In this document: positions 25,906-34,375 of the stretch, one piece after another | Position numbering within the stretch: position 1 is the stretch's first letter | How the letters are laid out: every line of letters begins with the position of its first letter | DNA from: Virgibacillus oceani | GTDB taxonomy: Bacteria > Bacillota > Bacilli > Bacillales > Amphibacillaceae | NCBI RefSeq assembly: GCF_014638995.1 | Contig: NZ_BMFR01000002.1 | Location: forward strand, 230,203-294,202 | Reading direction: 5' to 3' | Length of the DNA: 64,000 nucleotides | The notes under the pieces: generated by a model | The model's input: only the letters and a program-made list of their open reading frames with translations | Database searches by the model: none | Told to the model about the DNA's origin: nothing | Made by a program: the position numbers and the translations under genes

Positions 25906-26703
25906 TCAATTCAGTCCATCGCGATAACAGGACCTGACGAGATTACGGCGCGAAAATGCCCCAAAGGATGCTGTTTCCAATTTCACTTGATTCGGAAACA
26001 GCTTTTTAATAATGGACCGGTCATTGCAACCTAGCTTATGCAGTCTAATTACTTCTTTTTTTGTACGCTGTAAATATTGCAATTTACGATTCATCATTTC
26101 TTTTCCGTTCGTAACAATCCCCTCATGTCCGCAAAATAAAGTTTGATAATCTAACTTATTTAATTGTTCAATCGAATCTATATAGGAGGATATGGATTCC
26201 TCCTTTAGAAATACCTTTGGATAAGGCGTAATGTATAAATCTCCCGTAAATAACCATCCATTGTACGGTTCAAATAAACACACGTGATCAAATGTGTGTC
26301 CAGGGGTATCTATTGGGTAAAATTGATATCTGGGGGTCTCCACCACTTTTGGATATGGTCTGCCATTAAATGCTAAGCGCGGTCCGGAAAAAAGGGTGCG
26401 ATACCATGGAAGACTTGCATTTTTATGTGCAATTGGAACCATTTTCTCATGGCATAAAATTTCAGCCGAAACATGTTTATCAATCCATCTGGCTAATCCA
26501 GCGTGATCCTCGTGGTGATGCGTAATCGCTGCATAACGAATGTCCCACTCCTTAAATACAGGCAAAAGATTACGCTTTTGAATGCTTGGACCCGTATCAA
26601 CAAGAATTCCATCGATAAAATATAAATAAACATTCATTATCGGGAAAACTGGATTAACAGTAATTTTAACAATGTCTATATCATCATACCGAAACCGCTC
26701 CAT
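25906..26703 (-). CDS. MBL-fold metallo-hydrolase
   Basis: 265 aa metallo-beta-lactamase-fold enzyme. The metal motif THHHEDHAGLARW (HxHxDH type), the later PGHTFDHVCLF histidine and FTGDLYITPYP aspartate complete the dinuclear site. A C-terminal helical extension (~residues 200-265) resembles the winged-helix tail of MBL hydrolases such as the LACTB2 or YflN-like groups. The substrate is not evident. The ATG follows GGGGTGG. It is monocistronic. Confidence 0.85.
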   Translation of the reverse strand: MERFRYDDIDIVKITVNPVFPIMNVYLYFIDGILVDTGPSIQKRNLLPVFKEWDIRYAAITHHHEDHAGLARWIDKHVSAEILCHEKMVPIAHKNASLPWYRTLFSGPRLAFNGRPYPKVVETPRYQFYPIDTPGHTFDHVCLFEPYNGWLFTGDLYITPYPKVFLKEESISSYIDSIEQLNKLDYQTLFCGHEGIVTNGKEMMNRKLQYLQRTKKEVIRLHKLGCNDRSIIKKLFPNQVKLETASFGAFSRRNLVRSCYRDGLN

Positions 26704-26969
26704 CTATGTACCACCCCATTTATATATAGTTAACAACAAAAGAAAGAAAAATACCGTTTCCACATATGTATTAATACGATAAACACTAAAATTGAGTCCT
26801 AAGCAACTTTCAAATATCACTAACTTTCTGTATAATAATTAGATATCTATCACAATTTAATAGAGTTTTATCCTCATTCCATTTCATCTATAGCAATATA
26901 AAATGGACTATTCAGTAGTACGTTCAGATTCCCTACTGACCAAAAAATCAACTAGAAAGGAACTACTAT

Positions 26970-28202
26970 ATGAACCTTACAAAAAAAATTATTATTGCCC
27001 TCTTGCTTGGGGTACTTGCAGGGATCATTTTAACCTTTGCCCCAGGGGATGTATTTTCTGCCATTGATAACTATGCATTAAATCCGATTGGACAAATATT
27101 TTTAAATTTAATTATGATGCTTGTTGTTCCGATTGTATTCATATCTATTGTACTTGGAACTGCTGGATTGGGCGAACCAGCAAAATTAGGTAAAATCGGA
27201 ATGCAAACGATATCCTTTTTCCTTGTAACAACAGCAATTGCTCTTGTAATTGGTGTAGGATTAGCCTATCTGCTTGAGCCCGGAACAGCGGGTGTATTTG
27301 ACACAAATAATGCGGAATATAAAGAGGATTCTGCTCCACCAATTATGGAAACCATTATTAATATCATTCCCGAAAATCCAATTGATTCCATGGCTACTGG
27401 TGACATGCTGCAAATTATTGCATTTGCAGTTTTCATCGGTATAGCACTCGCAGTTTTAGGTGAAAAAACCGCCGGAATTTATCGTTTATTTGAACAGGCA
27501 AATGAAATATTCATGTATCTCGTAAATGCTATTATGAAAACTGCCCCATATGGTGCATTTGCCCTGATAGCATCGGCAATTGGCGGTGCTGGCCTTGATG
27601 CTATTGGCTCAATGGCAATGTACATGATTACTGTTATATTAGGATTAATCCTTCATGGCGCAATTACGTACAGCTTGGCAATATGGGCTCTTGGAAAGGC
27701 TAATCCTCTGAAATTTTATAAAGGGTTCTTTCCCGCTATGTCAGTGGGATTCAGCACTTCCAGTTCCAGTGCAACATTACCTATTTCAATGAAAACTGCT
27801 CAAGAAAACCTTGGGATAAAAAAATCAATAAGCAGTTTTGTTCAGCCGCTTGGTGCAACGATTAATATGGATGGAACGGCGATTATGCAAGCAGTTGCTG
27901 CAGTATTTATTGCACAAGTATATGCTATTCCATTAGAATTCACTGATATAATCATGATTATTTTAACCGCAACGTTAGCAAGTATTGGTACAGCGGGAGT
28001 ACCTGGCGTAGGGCTCATCATGCTTGCAATGGTATTAAAGCAAATTGGACTGCCTGTTGAGGGAATCGCACTGATCATTGGTGTAGATCGTTTATTAGAT
28101 ATGCTGCGTACTTCATTAAACATAACAGGTGATGCAACATGTGCCTATATTATTTCTGAAAATGAAAAACGGAAAGAAAAAGACACTCAACTTACATCTT
28201 AA
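26970..28202 (+). CDS. Dicarboxylate/amino acid:cation symporter (DAACS family), copy 1
   Basis: 410 aa, eight membrane helices plus two re-entrant hairpins. The serine-rich hairpin is GFSTSSSSATLPISMKTAQENLG; the binding motifs are LGATINMDGTAIMQ and TAGVPGVG. The GltP/DctA family imports glutamate, aspartate or C4-dicarboxylates with H+ or Na+. The ATG follows AAAGGAA. It is clearly paralogous to the gene at 39821. Serines at positions where aspartate/glutamate carriers vary do not allow a substrate call. Confidence 0.88.
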   Translation: MNLTKKIIIALLLGVLAGIILTFAPGDVFSAIDNYALNPIGQIFLNLIMMLVVPIVFISIVLGTAGLGEPAKLGKIGMQTISFFLVTTAIALVIGVGLAYLLEPGTAGVFDTNNAEYKEDSAPPIMETIINIIPENPIDSMATGDMLQIIAFAVFIGIALAVLGEKTAGIYRLFEQANEIFMYLVNAIMKTAPYGAFALIASAIGGAGLDAIGSMAMYMITVILGLILHGAITYSLAIWALGKANPLKFYKGFFPAMSVGFSTSSSSATLPISMKTAQENLGIKKSISSFVQPLGATINMDGTAIMQAVAAVFIAQVYAIPLEFTDIIMIILTATLASIGTAGVPGVGLIMLAMVLKQIGLPVEGIALIIGVDRLLDMLRTSLNITGDATCAYIISENEKRKEKDTQLTS

Positions 28203-28209
28203 TAGCAGT

Positions 28210-28246
28210 AAAAGACACGTTTATCATATAAAACGTGTCTTTTCTT
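28210..28246 (+). terminator. Terminator of DAACS copy 1
   Basis: A 13-bp perfect stem AAAAGACACGTTT (28210-28222) with AAACGTGTCTTTT (28231-28243), then further T. Confidence 0.8.
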
Positions 28247-28249
28247 ATA

Positions 28250-28294
28250 AATAAAAAGGCTGCTGATCTATTCCAAAAGGTATGATCAACAGCC
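28250..28294 (-). terminator. Terminator of the NhaC-family gene
   Basis: An 11-bp stem with one mismatch (28258-28268 with 28284-28294) is followed on the minus strand by TTTTTATTT. Confidence 0.75.
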
Positions 28295-28317
28295 AAAAAT
28301 ACTATTTTAAAACTACT

Positions 28318-29784
28318 CTATTCCTTTGGCGGCTCCTTGAGCTCTTCTCCATTTTTACCTTCATATCTCAATCCCCAGCTGGTAAGTGCAGCTATTAACA
28401 TAACAATTACTAAGAACCAGCCCTGAAATACAAATGGGAATACATCTGTAGGATCGACTATTGGCAGCCAATCATATTGTTTATCTTTCATCATTTTGAT
28501 TGTCGACCAGCCTAATAACACTGGTGCTCCCCACGGGAAAATGTAACCGAGGGCCGACGTTACCGCATCAAGCATATTTGCTCTACGGTAACGGTGAATC
28601 TTATATTTTTCGCCAAGTTCTTTAACAAATGGTGCTGCTGCAATTTCTGCTGCTGTGTTAATAGTAATGGCACTGTTTAAGAGCGCAACAATTGACCAAA
28701 TAGCAAGTTCGGCACGACGAATAGAATTTTTAATCCATTTTACCAATCCCTTGGTAATTGCGTCCATTGTTCCGCCAAGACGCATTATATGTGCCCCTGC
28801 AACAATTAGCAGGATTAGAATTGCCATATTCATATATCCTGCTACACCGTCAATTAAGGCACCCTCTACAATTGCGTCTGAGTCTGGATTAAAGGTGATA
28901 ATTTCATTAAAATCTGCTAAACCCAAAAACACAATCAGTGGAATTGCAGATAGTATTCCCCATGTCAATGATGTAAGTAAATGGTGTCCAGACAGCGCCA
29001 GAATAAGTACAATGGCAAACGGAACCAGCATTATTAACCCCGTTGGACTTGTGTTTTCCATCATCGCCTCTTGTCCAGCTTGCGTTGTACCGCCTCCTCC
29101 AAAAATAGCAAACAAGATAACTGCAGGTACAGCAGCAACGATTGAATACTTTACACGGGAGCGTACAACACCTGGAACATCTGCATCCTGCGTTGTTGCT
29201 GAAACAATTGTGGTATCCGATACAGGTGCCAAATTATCCCCAAATACCGCACCAGCCAGGATCGCTGCAAAAAGCATTACAGGTTCTGCTCCAACTGCAA
29301 TTCCTGCTGGATACATTAACGTACAGAACGCCACAGTCGTACCATAACCTGTTCCAACAGCAGTAGAAAAAGTGGATGCTAACAGGAAGGTTAATGCTAC
29401 GAATAAACCTCCTTCAAGACCAGTCACGGAACCTATCCACACAAGGCCTTCCACTAATCCGCCAACCTGAAGCACACTTGCGAACATGCCTGCAAAAAAC
29501 CATGCGACCATCGCAATAACCCCAACAGGTTGTGCTAATCCATCAAACAACCCTTGTGCATAATCTTCCCATTTACTTTTACAAAAAAATAAACCAAGTG
29601 CCAAACCTATAATCGCACCCATAACTAGTCCAATTTCAGATGACATTTGAAGCACACTCGTTGAAATCGCCCATATAACAAAAAACACCAAAGGTACAGC
29701 TGCACCAAATGCCCCGATACGAAAGTCAAGTCTATCAATTTGTTTCGTTCCTGTTGCACGTGCTAAATCTTCCTTGTCTGACAT
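28318..29784 (-). CDS. Na+/H+ antiporter, NhaC family
   Basis: 488 aa with about 12 membrane spans. Conserved NhaC stretches are GAVFGDNLAPVSDTTIVSAT and STAVGTGYGTTVAFCTLMYP, plus LLNSAITINTAAEIAAAPFV. NhaC-type carriers exchange sodium for protons; some relatives carry malate/lactate or amino acids. Sodium extrusion would suit a salt-tolerant Bacillaceae. The ATG follows AAGGAGGG. It is monocistronic. Confidence 0.88.
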   Translation of the reverse strand: MSDKEDLARATGTKQIDRLDFRIGAFGAAVPLVFFVIWAISTSVLQMSSEIGLVMGAIIGLALGLFFCKSKWEDYAQGLFDGLAQPVGVIAMVAWFFAGMFASVLQVGGLVEGLVWIGSVTGLEGGLFVALTFLLASTFSTAVGTGYGTTVAFCTLMYPAGIAVGAEPVMLFAAILAGAVFGDNLAPVSDTTIVSATTQDADVPGVVRSRVKYSIVAAVPAVILFAIFGGGGTTQAGQEAMMENTSPTGLIMLVPFAIVLILALSGHHLLTSLTWGILSAIPLIVFLGLADFNEIITFNPDSDAIVEGALIDGVAGYMNMAILILLIVAGAHIMRLGGTMDAITKGLVKWIKNSIRRAELAIWSIVALLNSAITINTAAEIAAAPFVKELGEKYKIHRYRRANMLDAVTSALGYIFPWGAPVLLGWSTIKMMKDKQYDWLPIVDPTDVFPFVFQGWFLVIVMLIAALTSWGLRYEGKNGEELKEPPKE

Positions 29785-30044
29785 TATTGCCCTCCTTGCT
29801 GTTCTTGAAATATACTTCCTTTTTAACTATGTAAAATTTCTTTTTCTAGCTTATCATAAATTGTGATGGTTATGAATATAACAATTTAATCAAAAACTCT
29901 AAAGATGTATAAATAGATCTTTAGTCATATATTGTGTTTATATATTTTTGTCACCAGTATAGTCTGTGTATAATTTCGTTTAATTATAAGGGTATAATTT
30001 GATTCGTAGAGAGTTTTACCACGTAACACAATAAATGGAATTAA
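29785..30044. other. Intergenic region upstream of nhaC-type gene
   Basis: About 260 strongly AT-rich bases holding the promoter of the minus-strand antiporter gene; no coding sequence or notable repeat seen. Confidence 0.4.
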
Positions 30045-30083
30045 CCAAAAAAGAAGACCTCCTGCCCTAACAGAAGATCTTCT
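30045..30083 (-). terminator. Terminator of the RND pump gene
   Basis: A 13-bp stem with two G-T pairs (30052-30064 with 30071-30083), a 6-nt loop and six minus-strand T. Confidence 0.85.
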
Positions 30084-30098
30084 ATCCTGGAATACTAT

Positions 30099-33000
30099 TT
30101 ATCCGTTACTATTTGCTATTTTCTTTTTCCGAAACTTAGCAAAAGTCTCGTAAACTATTGGAACAATTACAAGTGTTAATAAAGTAGAACTTGTTAGCCC
30201 GCCAATTACGGTAACACCTAATCCTTTGGAAATAAGTCCTCCACCTTCAGCCCCAATTGCCAGCGGGATCAATGCCCCTATAGTAGCTAGAGCAGTCATT
30301 AAAATTGGACGTAAACGAACAGATCCCGCTTCAAGAAGTGCTTCTCTAGTAGAAAGTCCTTCTTTTTCTTTATGGATTACACGATCAATCAGCACAATAG
30401 CATTCGTGACAACAATACCAATTAGCATTAATGCACCTATCATCGCTGATACACTTAATGGTTCATTTGCTATCCAGAGTGCAACTAAACCACCAATGAT
30501 TGAGAATGGCAGTGAAAACAGAATTGCTAATGGTGCTAAAGCTCCACCAAATGTCACCACAAGTACAAAGTAAACTATTGCAATTGCAGCTAGCATTGCA
30601 AGACCAAGCTGTGTAAATGATTCGTTAATTTGTTCCGTCACACCACCGAACTCAGCTTTCACTCCGCTAGGCAATGTAAGTTCATTTACTTCATTCTCTA
30701 TATCAGCCGATACTCCTGCAGCATCATTGCCCGATACTTTAGCTGTAATAGATGCGTACATTTTACCTTGTCTGCGTTGAATTGTATCAGGAGATTTTCC
30801 TTCTTCCACTTCCATTACATCTTCAATGGCAACAGTTGTACCCAATGGAGTTTCAATCTCCGTATTTTTTACGTCATCAATACTGTCATATGCTTGTTTT
30901 TCAATTTCTACATATACGTTCAGTTCTTCTCCTTCATTTTTCACCGTTGTAAGTACTGGAGATTCACCTTTGTCACTTAAATTCATACCGATTTGTCCTG
31001 CAGTCAATCCGTACTTACTTAATTTCTCTTGATCAGCAACAAGCGTATATTGATCATATGATTCTGAAATGCTTGATTCAACATCTTCTAATGCACCATG
31101 ATTTTGCATAATTGGCATCATTTTTTCAACTGAACTTTGGATGTCCTTCATATTGTCACCATAAACAAACAGCTGTAATTCATTCGCACCCATGCTGGCA
31201 AAATCGATTGTTCCCCATTCACCTGCATCCGTATTTTCGTTAAGCTTATCAACAACCTCTTTACCTTCACCGCTGAAGTTTGCAAAATCACTATCGTACT
31301 CCATAAAGAATAGTGCAGAATTGTCACTGCCACCCATCATTCCACTCATAGGACTGCCGCCGCCTAATGAGTATTGATAGGTAGTTACACCTTCACGATT
31401 ACTAATAAATTCTTCGGCATCAAGAGCAATCTCCTCTACTTCTTCTCTCGTTTGCCCTGGTTCCGGACTATACGTTGCAACTACCATTTTCTGTTCCTCA
31501 TTTGGTAAAAAGCTAACGCCAATTAATGGAACTAGAAGAAAGCTCAATACCAAGACGATGACAGACCCGCCAAAGGTAATAATTTTATGGTTTAATGCCC
31601 AATTTAAGACTCCTTTATAAAACTGAGCCAATTTCCCTGGTTTTTCATCATGTTTTACTTTTTTTGTCTTTCCTTTAATTCCTTTATTAAACATAGAATG
31701 TGCTAGCATAGGAACAATTGTTACTGCAACAATCAGAGATGCAGAAAGTGCAAAGACAACCGCTAGTGCAAACGGTAAAAACATTTCTCCTACTTGACCA
31801 CCAACTAATCCTAATGGCAAGAACACTGCGATCGTAACGATGGTAGAAGAGGAAATCGGAACAAACATTTCACGTGTTGCTTCACGTACCAGATCTTTGC
31901 CTTGAAGCTTCTCCCCGGTGAGAGCCAATCGCCTGTATATATTCTCAATAACAACGATGGAGTCATCAATAACGCGTCCAATGGCAACAGTCAGCGCACC
32001 TAGTGTCATAATATTTAGCGTTATATCCATTTGGTTTAGTAAAAATATTGCCATCAAGAGTGATAGCGGAATGGAAACAATTGAAATAAGTGTTGTTTTA
32101 AAACTTCTTAAAAACAGTAAAATTATAACCACTGCAAATAAAGCACCAAATAAAGCTTTACTCAGCATCGTTTCTACAGATTTCTCAATTGGTTCGCCCT
32201 GGTCCAGCGTAGTAGTAATGGATAATCCATACTCATCTTCTAAATCAGCAATAGAATCCTTAACACTGTTGACAACCTCTACCGTATTTGCATCAGCGGC
32301 TTTAACGATCTGAATGCCAATAGACTCTTCGCCATTTGTTCTGGAGATCGATTCAGCTTTTTTGACAACTTTGATATCGGCAAGGTCATCTAATTGAACT
32401 GTTGGCATTTCCATAGATCCCTGTGTTTGCTGATTCACCTTTCCCTTTTGAGCAGACTGATCCTGTGCTTGCTTTGAAGTCGCACCTTGTTGGGAGCTCC
32501 GATCGTTTTGTTTTGGCACAGCGGGGATCTCCAGTGCTTTTAAATCTTCCAACGTTTCAATATTTCCGTCTATGATTAAGTTTTTTAACTCATCATCAAA
32601 ATTCGTTAATCCTAATGGAAAGGATACATCCGAACCTTGTATTAATTGTTTAATCGTTTCTTGTGTTAATCCATACTTAGTCAATTTATCTTCATCAAAA
32701 TTAATGTTAACTTCCTGTACTTGCTGACCCGTCATCTGGACATCTGCAAGCCCTTCAATTCCTTCTAATTCAGGTAAAACATTATCTTCTACTACTGTAG
32801 TTAAATGCTCCAAAGAATGATCCGCATCACTGACACTCAATGCCAGTACGGGAAATGCATTTAGACTTAACCGGGATATTTTAGGTTTCTCTACACCTTC
32901 GGGAAATGTTACATCCGACAATGCATTCTCTACCTCATCAACTGCTTCGTCCATGTCCTTATCAAAATTATATTGTATTTGAACAGACGATGAATTGGCA

Positions 33001-33257
33001 AAAGAAGAGGAATTAACGATATCAACACCATCTAAATTCTCAATTCTTTGCTCAATTGGTTCTGTAACTTCCTCGGCAACCTCATTCGGTGCAGCTCCAG
33101 GGTAAACGGTCATTACCGACACATTTGGTACTGTTATATCAGGCATTGTCTCCTGCTTCATATTTAAACCAGAATACAGACCTGCTGCAACGACCATAAT
33201 AGTCAAAATCCATATCGCAAATTTGTTATTCATCGAAAAATCTATAATCTTTTTCAA
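30099..33257 (-). CDS. RND efflux transporter, SwrC/YerP-like
   Basis: 1052 aa AcrB/SwrC-family pump: membrane helix at the N-terminus, two large extracytoplasmic loops (~40-340 and ~560-860), twelve spans in total, and the proton-relay segment GRVIDDSIVVIENIYRR near residue 415. A Gln/Ser-rich insert occurs in the first loop (~265-285). B. subtilis SwrC exports surfactin and bile-type compounds without an outer membrane channel; no membrane fusion protein gene is adjacent here. Start: a GTG at 33266 abuts AGGGG, whereas the TTG at 33257 lies 8 nt from it and yields the expected N-terminus MKKIIDFSMNNKFA, so TTG is preferred. Divergent from its probable TetR regulator. Confidence 0.9.
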   Translation of the reverse strand: MKKIIDFSMNNKFAIWILTIMVVAAGLYSGLNMKQETMPDITVPNVSVMTVYPGAAPNEVAEEVTEPIEQRIENLDGVDIVNSSSFANSSSVQIQYNFDKDMDEAVDEVENALSDVTFPEGVEKPKISRLSLNAFPVLALSVSDADHSLEHLTTVVEDNVLPELEGIEGLADVQMTGQQVQEVNINFDEDKLTKYGLTQETIKQLIQGSDVSFPLGLTNFDDELKNLIIDGNIETLEDLKALEIPAVPKQNDRSSQQGATSKQAQDQSAQKGKVNQQTQGSMEMPTVQLDDLADIKVVKKAESISRTNGEESIGIQIVKAADANTVEVVNSVKDSIADLEDEYGLSITTTLDQGEPIEKSVETMLSKALFGALFAVVIILLFLRSFKTTLISIVSIPLSLLMAIFLLNQMDITLNIMTLGALTVAIGRVIDDSIVVIENIYRRLALTGEKLQGKDLVREATREMFVPISSSTIVTIAVFLPLGLVGGQVGEMFLPFALAVVFALSASLIVAVTIVPMLAHSMFNKGIKGKTKKVKHDEKPGKLAQFYKGVLNWALNHKIITFGGSVIVLVLSFLLVPLIGVSFLPNEEQKMVVATYSPEPGQTREEVEEIALDAEEFISNREGVTTYQYSLGGGSPMSGMMGGSDNSALFFMEYDSDFANFSGEGKEVVDKLNENTDAGEWGTIDFASMGANELQLFVYGDNMKDIQSSVEKMMPIMQNHGALEDVESSISESYDQYTLVADQEKLSKYGLTAGQIGMNLSDKGESPVLTTVKNEGEELNVYVEIEKQAYDSIDDVKNTEIETPLGTTVAIEDVMEVEEGKSPDTIQRRQGKMYASITAKVSGNDAAGVSADIENEVNELTLPSGVKAEFGGVTEQINESFTQLGLAMLAAIAIVYFVLVVTFGGALAPLAILFSLPFSIIGGLVALWIANEPLSVSAMIGALMLIGIVVTNAIVLIDRVIHKEKEGLSTREALLEAGSVRLRPILMTALATIGALIPLAIGAEGGGLISKGLGVTVIGGLTSSTLLTLVIVPIVYETFAKFRKKKIANSNG

Positions 33258-33284
33258 CTTCCACACCCCTCATTTTACCTCTTA

Positions 33285-33298
33285 TGACCAGTTGGTCA
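33285..33298. promoter_or_regulatory. TetR-type operator 1
   Basis: TGACCAGTTGGTCA is a 5-4-5 inverted repeat downstream of the pump promoter and shares half-sites with operator 2. Confidence 0.6.
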
Positions 33299-33332
33299 GT
33301 TCAACACATAAATAGACTCATCACGATATGTA

Positions 33333-33361
33333 ATGTTATATGACTTACCGGTCATTGTCAA
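33333..33361 (-). promoter_or_regulatory. Promoter of the RND pump gene
   Basis: On the minus strand -35 TTGACA (complement of 33356-33361), 17-nt spacer, -10 TAACAT (complement of 33333-33338). Operator 2 lies inside the spacer. Confidence 0.65.
33341..33354. promoter_or_regulatory. TetR-type operator 2
   Basis: TGACTTACCGGTCA carries the same TGAC...GGTCA half-sites as operator 1 and lies wholly in the spacer of the pump promoter, adjacent to the regulator's own -35. Confidence 0.65.
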
Positions 33362-33383
33362 GAATGATATTTTATATCATAAT
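33355..33383 (+). promoter_or_regulatory. Promoter of the TetR-family gene
   Basis: TTGTCA (33355-33360), 17-nt spacer, CATAAT (33378-33383). Its -35 overlaps the -35 of the divergent pump promoter. Confidence 0.55.
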
Positions 33384-33425
33384 AGATATAATGTATTGTA
33401 AAGAACCTAAAGAAAGGTGTTAAAG

Positions 33426-34274
33426 ATGGACAAAAAAAATACCATTATAGAATCCGCGACAAAACTTTTCGCCCTTAAAGGATTTGCCTCAACATCTATC
33501 CGGGAAATAGTAGAGGAAAGCGGAATATCCAAGGGAGCATTCTATCTTTATTTTAAATCAAAAGACGAACTGCTTATTGCAATCTTAGAGAGTAACTTCC
33601 AGAAGATTGAATCGGAAGTTTTCTTATATGAAAATAATAAACTAAATCCCCAAGAAAAATTCAGCATACAATTAACCATGCTATTTAATATAATTATGGA
33701 TCATAAAGAAATGGTAATGATGCTGTCTCGAGAACAGACATTACCATTTAAAGATGAAATTAAAAAAATGGTATATGATCAGCAAATAAAGACACAAAAA
33801 TTCTTTCAAGAGAGCTTGTCTACCATTTATGGACAAAAAATCAAAAACCATCTGTGGGATCTATCTTTAATGCTGGAAGGTCTCTTTCAACCATTCCTTA
33901 TGTTTATGGTATTTGACGAGGAAGCATTACAATTGGAATACTTGTCAAAGTACCTATTAAGAAGAATTGACAGTATGGTAGAAGATTTAATTATCGATAA
34001 ACCTTTATTGACTGAGGAAAAAGTTTCATTCATGATGGATCATTTCAAGGATGCAACTAAAGTTGAGTGTACAATAAACAAGATGAAAAATGAAGCAGAA
34101 AATTTAAAAGACAAGAAAGATTTGATTGTTTCCATTGAGGTATTAGACGAAGAGGTCAAAAAAGAAGATCCAAGAGCTCCAGTAATTTCAGGTATGTTAC
34201 TTAATCTAAAACAAGAACCTTCTCTAAAAAACTATTGTTATACAATTGCTGATTACTATAAGATAAAATTGTAA
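33426..34274 (+). CDS. TetR/AcrR-family regulator of the RND pump
   Basis: 282 aa. The TetR HTH is at the N-terminus (IIESATKLFALKGFASTSIREIVEESGISKGAFYLYFKSKDEL). The ligand domain runs on to ~195, and the protein continues another ~85 residues (KVSFMMDHFKDATKVECTINK onward), longer than the usual 190-200 aa. ATG 33426 follows AAAGGTG; an in-frame GTG at 33417 lies within that site. Divergent arrangement with shared operators indicates repression of the pump and itself. The ligand is unknown. Confidence 0.87.
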   Translation: MDKKNTIIESATKLFALKGFASTSIREIVEESGISKGAFYLYFKSKDELLIAILESNFQKIESEVFLYENNKLNPQEKFSIQLTMLFNIIMDHKEMVMMLSREQTLPFKDEIKKMVYDQQIKTQKFFQESLSTIYGQKIKNHLWDLSLMLEGLFQPFLMFMVFDEEALQLEYLSKYLLRRIDSMVEDLIIDKPLLTEEKVSFMMDHFKDATKVECTINKMKNEAENLKDKKDLIVSIEVLDEEVKKEDPRAPVISGMLLNLKQEPSLKNYCYTIADYYKIKL

Positions 34275-34333
34275 TGATCAAGCGTTTACAATGAAACTGA
34301 ATTTAGTACCATGGCGGTTTTTAACTTGCCATA

Positions 34334-34370
34334 TTTAAAAAGTGTCTTCTGCAGCAGCAGAAGACACTTT
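34334..34370. terminator. Bidirectional terminator between tetR-type gene and topB
   Basis: A perfect 14-bp stem (34339-34352 with 34357-34370) with a 4-nt loop; the minus strand has TTTTTAAA behind it, so it chiefly serves topB. Confidence 0.85.
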
Positions 34371-34375
34371 CAACT

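Noticed and set aside
28655..29347. Long plus-strand open frame (230 codons) inside the NhaC gene
   Set aside because: It is antisense to a clear membrane protein gene, has no ribosome binding site, and its Ser/Pro/Ala-rich composition mirrors the complementary hydrophobic codons.
30630..32313. Several 60-130 codon plus-strand frames inside the RND pump gene
   Set aside because: All are antisense shadows of a well-supported gene, without start signals or recognisable protein features.
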